Shown piece after piece: positions 1 through 6,600 of a stretch of 6,942 nt of DNA (within the stretch, counting starts at the first letter, position 1; every line of letters starts with the position of its first letter). A program made the translations under genes and the position numbers. Under the pieces are notes generated by a model, which worked only from the letters and a program-made list of their open reading frames with translations, did no database searches and was not told the origin of the DNA. The stretch spans positions 1 to 6,942 of the forward strand of contig QHWK01000448.1 of NCBI GenBank assembly GCA_003223775.1, given 5' to 3'. Origin of the DNA: Acidobacteriota bacterium (GTDB lineage: Bacteria > Acidobacteriota > Vicinamibacteria > Vicinamibacterales > CAVVIG01).

Positions 1-58
1 CGTGCTCGAACTCGACGATGGTCGGCTCGCCGTCGATGATGAACGTGACCTTCGGCAT
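1..58 (-). CDS. fdx: [2Fe-2S] ferredoxin of the ISC operon, N-terminal fragment (runs off the window)
   Basis: Only the first 19 codons are inside the window. Reading from the ATG at 58 gives a peptide beginning MPKVTFIIDGE and continuing to VEFEH. This resembles the first beta strands of adrenodoxin-type ferredoxins such as E. coli Fdx, which begins MPK. The cluster-binding cysteines would lie beyond the edge and cannot be checked. The gene starts 13 nt after the hscA stop and is preceded by a G-rich stretch (GAGATGGGG) that can serve as ribosome binding site. Position directly after hscA is the classical place of fdx in iscRSUA-hscBA-fdx operons, where it supplies electrons for cluster assembly on IscU. 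The call rests on this short N-terminus plus gene order, so it is good but not proven. Confidence 0.72.
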   Translation of the reverse strand, partial: MPKVTFIIDGEPTIVEFEH

Positions 59-71
59 CAGTACCCCATCT

Positions 72-1741
<1,670 letters not shown>

Positions 1742-1749
<8 letters not shown>

Positions 1750-2440
1750 GACTGCCCAGCTCGCGCGCGATCGTCGCGAGCAGATTGTTGATGTAGTTGC
1801 GCTCCAGGATTCTGTTGCGCAGCGATTCGAGCACCGTGCGCCGCTCCGAGGCCGCGTCGCCGCGATCGACGAGCGCGTCCCAGCGCGCCGACAAATTCCG
1901 CAGGTCCGCTTCGTGCGCCGCGCGCCTAGCCTCGATCGGCGCGCGCGCGCGCTCGAGCCGCGGCCTCCACGCGTCGGCCGGCGCGCCGCCCGAGCGCGCC
2001 TCCCGGATTTCGTCGAGCTCCTCGTTCAGCGCGAACACTTCCTCGAGCAGCGCCGGCGGCACCGCCTTGGACGCCTCCTGCGGCCCTTTCGCGCCGAAGC
2101 CCTCGAGCGCCAGCAGGTACTCGACGCGCGCCGCCGGATTCTTCAGCGTGCGATACGCGTCGTTCAGATACGACGAGCGCTCCAGGCTCGCGCGCCGTTC
2201 GGCGGGCGATGCGTTGTAGAAGTAGTCGGGATGAAACTGGCGGCTCAACTCGCGGAAGCGCCGCTCGAGATCCGCGCCGTCGATGTTCAGTTTTCGCGGC
2301 AGGCCGAGGAAGCCGAAGTAGTCGCCGTGGCGCCCGAGGGCCAGGATTTTCGTGCACTGCGGGCAGAAGTGCGCGTCGAGGGGCGCGCCGGCGCCGCACT
2401 CGCGGCACACCTGAAGCGTCGCGGTTGTCGAGGAAGACAT
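1742..2440 (-). CDS. hscB: J-domain co-chaperone HscB with an N-terminal four-cysteine zinc ribbon
   Basis: HscB is the J-protein that delivers IscU to HscA and stimulates its ATPase. From the ATG at 2440 the product has 232 residues. Residues 12-29 form CxxC-x10-CxxC (C12, C15, C26, C29), a probable zinc-binding ribbon that E. coli HscB (about 171 residues) lacks and that human HSCB carries in a similar place. The J domain follows at about 38-112, with the essential HPD at 70-72 and YLNDAYRTLKNP typical of HscB. The rest is charged and mostly helical, matching the C-terminal IscU-binding three-helix region, and ends ERNYINNLLATIARELG. The start was chosen because it lies 11 nt after the iscA stop and keeps the ribbon; longer readings run into iscA. 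No clear ribosome binding site is visible. A small 6-bp hairpin (2445-2460) covers the iscA stop and ends 4 nt before this start. The stop overlaps the hscA start in ATGAGTAA, suggesting translational coupling. Confidence 0.9.
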
Positions 2441-2451
2441 ACGAGGCGCGC

Positions 2452-2802
2452 TTACGCGCCGAAAGAGCTGCCGCAGCCGCAGGTGGTCTTCGCGTTCGGG
2501 TTGTTGAACACGAAGCCCTTGCTGATCAAGTTCGTGTCGTAGTCGAGGACGGTGCCGTTCAGATATAGCAGGCTCTTCTTGTCGACGAAAATCTTCGCGC
2601 CCTCCGGCCCCTCGAAGACTTCGTCGCCGAGCCGCGGCTGCTTCTCCCACGAGAAGGTGTAGCTCAGCCCCGAGCAGCCGCCGCCCTTCACGCCGACGCG
2701 GAGCCCGCCGTCGCTGATCCCTTGCTTGGACATCAGCGTGCGAATCTTCCGCGCCGCGGTCTCGGAGATCTCGATTGCCATCACCGCTGTGCGATCAGCC
2801 AT
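2452..2802 (-). CDS. iscA: A-type Fe-S carrier protein IscA
   Basis: A-type carriers bind iron or a [2Fe-2S]/[4Fe-4S] cluster and pass it to client proteins. The product has 116 residues from the ATG at 2802. The three ligand cysteines are present in the family pattern: C43 in GGGCSGLSY, and C108 and C110 in the C-terminal CGCGSSF motif. The fold region ISETAARKI to FNNPNAKTTCGCG aligns by eye with E. coli IscA (107 residues) over its whole length. The start at 2802 lies 2 nt after the iscU stop (TGA CC ATG), which favours translational coupling. An in-frame ATG at 2781 (MAIEIS) would give 109 residues, closer to the family length, so the start is uncertain by seven residues. Neither start has a strong ribosome binding site. 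Its place between iscU and hscB identifies it as IscA and not SufA or ErpA. Confidence 0.93.
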   Translation of the reverse strand: MADRTAVMAIEISETAARKIRTLMSKQGISDGGLRVGVKGGGCSGLSYTFSWEKQPRLGDEVFEGPEGAKIFVDKKSLLYLNGTVLDYDTNLISKGFVFNNPNAKTTCGCGSSFGA

Positions 2803-2804
2803 GG

Positions 2805-3230
2805 TCAGGCGGTCGGCTGAGCGACCTTCTCGGCCGCCTTCACGTCGGCCGTCTTCTTCTTCTTGTAGTCGGCGATCGCCGCCTTGATGGCGTCCTCGGC
2901 GAGCACCGAGCAGTGGATCTTCACCGGCGGCAGGCTCAGCTCGTTCACGATGTCGGTGTTCTTGATCGCCAGCGCTTCGTCGACGGTCTTCCCTTTCAGC
3001 CACTCGGTCGCGAGGCTGGACGAGGCGATCGCCGATCCGCAGCCGAACGTCTTGAACTTGGCATCGTCGATGATGCCGGTCTCGGGGTTCACCTTGACCT
3101 GCAGCTTCATCACGTCGCCGCACTCCGGCGCGCCGACCAGTCCCGTGCCGACGTTGACGTCGTCTTTCGGCAGCGAACCGACGTTGCGCGGATTCTCGTA
3201 ATGGTCGATTACCTTGTTCGAGTAAGCCAT
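2805..3230 (-). CDS. iscU: Fe-S cluster scaffold protein IscU
   Basis: IscU is the scaffold on which IscS-derived sulfur and iron are built into a [2Fe-2S] cluster, which HscA/HscB then release. The 141-residue product matches E. coli IscU (128 residues) nearly end to end: MAYSNKVIDHYENPRNVG at the N-terminus, C37 and D39 in PECGD, C64 in FGCGSAIAS, the HscA-recognition loop LPPVK at 100-104, then H106 and C107 in HCSVLAEDAI. All cluster ligands are intact. The C-terminus carries an extra Lys-rich tail after residue 122 (YKKKKTADVKAAEKV), which is unusual but not disabling. The ATG at 3230 has a GAGG ribosome binding site 5 nt upstream. That site directly abuts a REP-like palindrome, so mRNA structure there may affect translation. 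An intact LPPVK loop implies selection for HscA binding, at odds with the broken hscA downstream. Confidence 0.97.
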   Translation of the reverse strand: MAYSNKVIDHYENPRNVGSLPKDDVNVGTGLVGAPECGDVMKLQVKVNPETGIIDDAKFKTFGCGSAIASSSLATEWLKGKTVDEALAIKNTDIVNELSLPPVKIHCSVLAEDAIKAAIADYKKKKTADVKAAEKVAQPTA

Positions 3231-3235
3231 CTGTG

Positions 3236-3239
3236 CCTC
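3236..3239 (-). promoter_or_regulatory. Ribosome binding site of iscU
   Basis: GAGG on the minus strand, 5 nt before the iscU ATG. It is the clearest Shine-Dalgarno in the window and fixes the iscU start. It begins immediately after the last REP-like palindrome, whose 8-bp hairpin ends within a few bases of it, so folding of that hairpin could influence access to the site. Confidence 0.65.
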
Positions 3240-3334
3240 ATGGCAGCCCTGAAGGGCTGCGCTACCGATTCAATGGCAGCCCTGAAGGGCCGCGCTACCG
3301 TTAGCTCCGGTAGCGCAGGCCTTCAGGCCTGCTC
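3240..3334. repeat. Cluster of three REP-like palindromic repeats between iscS and iscU
   Basis: Three copies of an approximately 27-nt unit fill the iscS-iscU gap. Copy A (3240-3267) and copy B (3273-3300) are direct repeats 33 nt apart that differ by one base. Copy C (3308-3334) is inverted and somewhat diverged. Each has a palindromic core, in copy A GCAGCCCT-GA-AGGGCTGC and in copy C GCAGGCCT-TC-AGGCCTGC, followed by the tail GCGCTACCG. The tails of B and C are complementary (3292-3300 with 3308-3316), giving a further 9-bp stem with a 7-nt loop, so B and C form an inverted pair like a bacterial BIME. Copy C begins right at the iscS stop and copy A ends right at the iscU ribosome binding site. 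From memory, similar units are common in intergenic DNA of Vicinamibacteria. Possible roles are mRNA stability or uneven expression across the operon. Confidence 0.85.
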
Positions 3335-4561
3335 TCAGTGTCCCTCGGTCTGCCACTGCATCGTGGACAGATCGACGCCTTCCTTCGCCAGTTCGTAGAG
3401 CGGTGACATGTCGCGCAGCCGGCTGACGACCGACGTCAGCTTGTCCGCGACGTAATCGACTTCTTCCTTCGTCGTCCAGCGACCGAGACCGAAGCGGATC
3501 GAGGAGTGCGCGAGATCGTCGCCCGCGCCGAGCGCCTTGAGCACGTACGACGGCTCGAGGCTCGCCGACGTGCACGCGGAACCCGACGAGACCGCGACGT
3601 CGTTGATCCCCATCAGCAGCGACTCGCCCTCGACGTACGCGAAGCTGATGTTGAGATTGTGCGGGAGCCGGTGCGCCACCGATCCGTTGATGTAGATCTC
3701 GTCGAGCTGACGGTGCAGCTTGTCGTTCAGGTAATCGCGCAGGCCGCGCAGCCGCTCGCCTTCGGTCGCCAGCTCCTGTTTGCACAGCTCCGCCGCCTTG
3801 CCGAAGCCGACGATGCCGGGGACGTTGAGCGTGCCGGACCGCATGCCGCGCTCGTGGCCGCCGCCGTCGATGATCGGCGCGAGCAGCACGCGCGGGTTGC
3901 GACGCCGGACGTAGAGCGCGCCGACGCCTTTCGGCCCGTACATCTTGTGGGCGCTCAGCGAGGCCATGTGGACGCCGAGCTCGTTCACGTTGAACGGCAC
4001 CTTGCCGGCGATCTGCACCGCGTCGGTGTGGAAGAGGATGCCTTTCTCTTTCGCGATCGCGCCAATCTCCGCGATGGGCTGGATGACGCCGATCTCGTTG
4101 TTGGCCGCCATGATCGTGATGAGAATCGTCTTGTCGGTGATCGCCGCGCGGAGCTCGTCGAGGCTGATGCGGCCGTCCTTCTGCACCGGCAGATAGGTGA
4201 CGCGGTAGCCTTCCTTCTCGAGCCGCTTGCACGTGTCGATGATCGCCTTGTGCTCGGTCACGCACGTGATGATGTGGTTGCCCTTCTCGCGATACATCTC
4301 CGCAACGCCCTTGATCGCGAGGTTGTCCGACTCGGTCGCGCCGCTGGTGAAGACGATCTCTTTCGCGTTCGCGCCGATGAGATCGGCCACCTGCTTGCGC
4401 GCCTTGTCGACCGCCTCTTCGGCTTCCCAGCCGAACGGATGGTTGCGGCTGGCGGCGTTGCCGAACTTCTCGTGGAAGTACGGCATCATCGCCTCGAGGA
4501 CGCGCGGGTCCACCGGCGTCGTCGCGTGATAGTCCATGTAAATCGGAAGCTTGATCGCCAT
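3335..4561 (-). CDS. iscS: Cysteine desulfurase IscS
   Basis: IscS is a PLP enzyme that converts L-cysteine to alanine and keeps the sulfur as an active-site persulfide for IscU, tRNA thiolation and other acceptors. The product has 408 residues from the ATG at 4561 (E. coli 404). It begins MAIKLPIYMDYHATTPVDPR, with FTSGATESDN at 72-80, H104 above the PLP ring, D180 and Q183 in HTDAVQ, the PLP lysine K206 in SAHKMYGPKG, and persulfide cysteine C330 in SSGSACTSASLEPS. The long mobile loop around C330 marks it as a group I (IscS/NifS) enzyme and not SufS. The C-terminus (PLYELAKEGVDL) resembles the IscU-docking end of E. coli IscS. An ATG two codons upstream (4567) is equally possible; longer readings run into iscR and have no homology. 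It follows iscR by 20 nt, with a hairpin in the gap. Confidence 0.97.
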   Translation of the reverse strand: MAIKLPIYMDYHATTPVDPRVLEAMMPYFHEKFGNAASRNHPFGWEAEEAVDKARKQVADLIGANAKEIVFTSGATESDNLAIKGVAEMYREKGNHIITCVTEHKAIIDTCKRLEKEGYRVTYLPVQKDGRISLDELRAAITDKTILITIMAANNEIGVIQPIAEIGAIAKEKGILFHTDAVQIAGKVPFNVNELGVHMASLSAHKMYGPKGVGALYVRRRNPRVLLAPIIDGGGHERGMRSGTLNVPGIVGFGKAAELCKQELATEGERLRGLRDYLNDKLHRQLDEIYINGSVAHRLPHNLNISFAYVEGESLLMGINDVAVSSGSACTSASLEPSYVLKALGAGDDLAHSSIRFGLGRWTTKEEVDYVADKLTSVVSRLRDMSPLYELAKEGVDLSTMQWQTEGH

Positions 4562-4574
4562 CGTCATCTTTTCT

Positions 4575-4595
4575 GGCGACCCTAAAAGGGTCGCC
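4575..4595. repeat. Short perfect hairpin spanning the iscR stop codon, just before iscS
   Basis: GGCGACCC (4575-4582) and GGGTCGCC (4588-4595) are perfectly complementary around a 5-nt A-rich loop, giving an 8-bp GC-rich stem. It contains the iscR TAG stop and ends 7-13 nt before the two possible iscS start codons, covering the place where an iscS ribosome binding site would lie. No poly-T run follows, so it does not look like an intrinsic terminator. It could set the ratio of IscR to the downstream proteins, or be a short dispersed palindrome that landed at the gene junction. Confidence 0.6.
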
Positions 4596-5040
4596 CGACA
4601 AACACCGCCGCCTTCGCGAGCGGCCGCGGCGGCGGATCGGCGGCCAGCTCCGCGATGGTGCACTCGCCGAGCGCCGCCAGAATTCGTTCGCGCACGCGCC
4701 ACAGCGGATCGCGCACGTTGCATTTCGAGAACTGCTCGCACTGCTGACCCTCGTCGGTCGAGCAGGCCGTGACCGCGACCGGGCCGTCGATCGCCTGGAT
4801 GACATCGGCCACCGAAATCTGCGCCGGACCGCGGGCGAGCTGATATCCGCCGCGCGTCCCCTGCTGCGAGGCGAGCAGACCTCGACGGACGAGCCGCTGC
4901 AGCACCTTCGCCATCAACTCGATCGGGATGTCGTAGAGCGCCGCAATCTCACGGGCGCTCGACGAGCCCCGATCCTCGCGCAGCGCGAGGTGTTTCATGG
5001 CCATCAACGCGTAATCCGCCTTTTTCGAGAGCCTCAGCAT
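4582..5040 (-). CDS. iscR: Rrf2-family Fe-S cluster-sensing regulator (IscR-like)
   Basis: IscR-type regulators bind a cluster and control isc/suf genes, often their own operon. The product has 152 residues. Residues 1-85 form the Rrf2 winged helix-turn-helix, with LSKKADYALMAM, the recognition region AREIAALYDIPIELMAKVLQRL and the wing GTRGGYQLAR. Three cysteines follow: C93, C101 and C107, spaced C-x7-C-x5-C. E. coli IscR has C-x5-C-x5-C and a histidine ligand three residues later; here that position is Arg110 (CNVRDPLW). This pattern is closer to the Rrf2 proteins annotated as SUF-system regulators, so the cluster may have a different fourth ligand or be absent. The start at 5040 matches the usual family N-terminus but has only a weak ribosome binding site. 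It is the first gene of the isc operon, 57 nt after the moeB-like gene, with a candidate autoregulatory operator upstream. Confidence 0.9.
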   Translation of the reverse strand: MLRLSKKADYALMAMKHLALREDRGSSSAREIAALYDIPIELMAKVLQRLVRRGLLASQQGTRGGYQLARGPAQISVADVIQAIDGPVAVTACSTDEGQQCEQFSKCNVRDPLWRVRERILAALGECTIAELAADPPPRPLAKAAVFVGRPF

Positions 5041-5043
5041 ATC

Positions 5044-5088
5044 CGACCGCGATAGTCGTATATTACCATCCTTCGACTCGCTCGACTA
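5044..5088 (-). promoter_or_regulatory. Candidate iscR promoter with overlapping dyad operator
   Basis: On the minus strand a good -10 hexamer TAATAT lies at 5065-5060. Seventeen bases upstream is a poor -35 (TAGTCG, 5088-5083; three of six matches to TTGACA). Transcription would begin near 5053, leaving a leader of roughly 12 nt. Just downstream of the -10, 5044-5058 holds the dyad CGAC-x7-GTCG, similar in layout to the GACT...AGTC half-sites of E. coli IscR type 1 boxes. A repressor there would block the start site. This would make isc an independently regulated unit separate from the upstream sulfur-carrier genes. The dyad has only four bases per arm and the DNA is GC-rich, so chance is a real alternative. 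Confidence 0.35.
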
Positions 5089-5097
5089 CGCGCCCGA

Positions 5098-6600
5098 TCA
5101 GTATTTCGGCTGGCTTGGATCGACCTTGTCGATCCAGTCGAGGATGCCCCCCTTCAGGTTCAGCACGCGCTTGAACCCGACCGAGCGCAGGAACTCGGCC
5201 GCTTTCGCGCTCCGCACGCCCGATTTGCACTGCATGACGAGCTCGGCGTCGGGATCGAGCTCGTTGTAGCGCTTCGGGATGTCACCGAGCGGGATGTGGA
5301 CCGAACCCGGAATCCGGTTGATCTGCAGCTCGTTCGGCTCGCGGACGTCGACAATCGTCAGCTTCTCGCCGCGATCGAGCCGCTGTTTCAGCTCGACAGA
5401 GGTCAATTCGGTGGCGTTGTTCACGATAACCGGCTCCGGCGCGGCAGGCGTGATGCCGCAGAACTGCTCGTAATCGATGAGCTTCGTGACCGTGGGGTGT
5501 GTGCCGCACGCCGGGCAGTCCGGGTCTTTCCGAAGCTTGAGCTCGCGGAAACGCATCCGCAGCGCGTCGTAGATGAGGAACCGGCCGATCAGCGGCTCGC
5601 CGATCCCCATGATGAGCTTCGCGGTTTCCGTCGCCTGGATCACGCCAATCAATCCCGGCAGCACGCCGAGCACCCCTCCTTCGGCGCAGCTGGGCACCAG
5701 ACCTGGCGGCGGCGGCTCGGGGTAGAGGCAGCGATAGCACGGGCCGTTTTTGGTCGCGAACACCGACGCCTGGCCCTCGAACCGGAAGATGCTGCCGTAG
5801 GCGTTCGGTTTGCCAAGCAGGACGCATGCGTCGTTCACGAGATAGCGCGTCGGAAAATTGTCAGTTCCGTCGACGATGATGTCGTACGGCTCGAAGAGCT
5901 GGAGCGCGTTCTGCGACGAAAGCGCGACTTCATGCGTGCGGATTTCGATCTCCGGGTTCAGCGCGTGCAGCTTTTCCTTCGCCGACTGCAATTTCGGCCG
6001 CCCGACATCAGGCGTCGAGTGCAGAATCTGCCGCTGCAGGTTGCTGAAATCGACGACGTCGAAGTCGACGAGGCCGAGGGTGCCGACGCCGGCGGCGGCG
6101 AGGTACATCGCGACCGGGGATCCGAGTCCGCCGGCGCCGATGCAGAGCACCTTCGCGGCCTTCAGCTTCCGCTGACCGTCGACGCCGACCTCCGGCATGA
6201 TGAGATGCCGCGAGTAGCGCTTCACTTCGTCGTTGGTGAGCGCGGGCGCTTCGCGATCGGAAAAGGGGTACGACCCCTTTTCGGCGACCGCGGCGGTCGA
6301 AAAGGGGTCGTACCCCTTTTCCGGACCGGCGCCGCCCGCCACCGACGGGATGATGCTCACGGTGTCGTTCGCCGCGACGGGCGTCTGCTCCTTCTGCAGA
6401 TACCGGATGTCCTCGTCGTTCACGTATACGTTGACGAAGCTGCGCAGTCGGCCCTGCTCGTTGTAGAGATGCGCTTTCAGGCCGGCGTGCTTCCGCGTCA
6501 GATCCGCGAGCAGCTCGCCGACGGTCGCGCCGCTCGCGTCGACCGCGTCCTGCTTATCCGTGTACGGCCTGAGCGGTGTCGGGATGAGGATTTTCGCCAT
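5098..6600 (-). CDS. moeB: Fusion of ThiS/MoaD-type sulfur carrier, MoeB/ThiF-type adenylyltransferase and rhodanese
   Basis: The 500-residue product has three domains. Residues 1-90 are a beta-grasp sulfur carrier (MAKILIPTPLRPYT, SFVNVYVNDEDIRYL, VSIIPSVAGG) ending in the Gly-Gly (89-90) that is normally the free, adenylated C-terminus. Residues 91-118 are a linker containing two peptide repeats. Residues about 119-382 are an E1-like adenylyltransferase: ATP loop GAGGLG 155-160, NLQRQ 187-191, DGTDNFPTR 244-252, zinc cysteines C288/C291 and C362/C365, and conserved C305 in SCAEGG. Residues about 397-495 are a rhodanese with persulfide Cys458 in the CKSGVRS loop. MoeB/MoeZ proteins activate MoaD, ThiS or CysO for molybdopterin, thiamine or cysteine synthesis; the acceptor cannot be told here. 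All catalytic residues are present. A weak GAGGG ribosome binding site precedes the ATG, which lies inside the end of the upstream JAMM gene. Confidence 0.92.
   Translation of the reverse strand: MAKILIPTPLRPYTDKQDAVDASGATVGELLADLTRKHAGLKAHLYNEQGRLRSFVNVYVNDEDIRYLQKEQTPVAANDTVSIIPSVAGGAGPEKGYDPFSTAAVAEKGSYPFSDREAPALTNDEVKRYSRHLIMPEVGVDGQRKLKAAKVLCIGAGGLGSPVAMYLAAAGVGTLGLVDFDVVDFSNLQRQILHSTPDVGRPKLQSAKEKLHALNPEIEIRTHEVALSSQNALQLFEPYDIIVDGTDNFPTRYLVNDACVLLGKPNAYGSIFRFEGQASVFATKNGPCYRCLYPEPPPPGLVPSCAEGGVLGVLPGLIGVIQATETAKLIMGIGEPLIGRFLIYDALRMRFRELKLRKDPDCPACGTHPTVTKLIDYEQFCGITPAAPEPVIVNNATELTSVELKQRLDRGEKLTIVDVREPNELQINRIPGSVHIPLGDIPKRYNELDPDAELVMQCKSGVRSAKAAEFLRSVGFKRVLNLKGGILDWIDKVDPSQPKY
6259..6322. 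repeat. 64-bp double-hairpin palindromic element inside the moeB-like gene
   Basis: Left arm 6259-6281 and right arm 6300-6322 are perfect 23-bp inverted repeats. The 18-nt centre is itself nearly palindromic (CGACCGC-G-GCGGTCG), so the whole element is an inverted repeat with a 3-nt asymmetry. Each arm is also a hairpin alone: AAAAGGGGT, a 3-nt loop, ACCCCTTTT. The element sits wholly inside the coding sequence and is read without a stop as residues 93-114, giving EKGYDPFS and EKGSYPFS. Its A/T-ended, non-biased composition differs from the surrounding GC-rich codons. The structure resembles REP/BIME elements mobilised by REP-associated tyrosine transposases, and from memory related palindromes are frequent in Acidobacteriota. 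Confidence 0.92.

Noticed and set aside
3240..3334. CRISPR-like array (repeats about 33 nt apart)
   Set aside because: There are only two direct copies and one inverted, separated by 5-7 nt instead of real spacers, and the repeats are palindromic with tails as in REP elements.
3300..3334. Intrinsic terminator after iscS
   Set aside because: Hairpins exist but no T-run follows on the transcribed strand, and co-functional genes continue downstream.
3506..4585. Plus-strand open frame opposite iscS
   Set aside because: It is rich in Arg, Val, Asp and His without recognisable motifs, while the opposite strand encodes complete IscS.
4562..4741. N-terminal extension of IscS into iscR
   Set aside because: The added residues are an out-of-frame reading of iscR with no family counterpart; IscS proteins start at the KLPIYMDY region.
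5041..5097. Terminator between the moeB-like gene and iscR
   Set aside because: No stem-loop plus T-run was found; read-through from the upstream genes into iscR remains possible.
6260..6322. Terminator-like hairpins with T-runs inside the moeB-like gene
   Set aside because: The T-runs are part of the symmetric palindrome arms and the reading frame passes through with conserved domains on both sides, so termination there is not supported.
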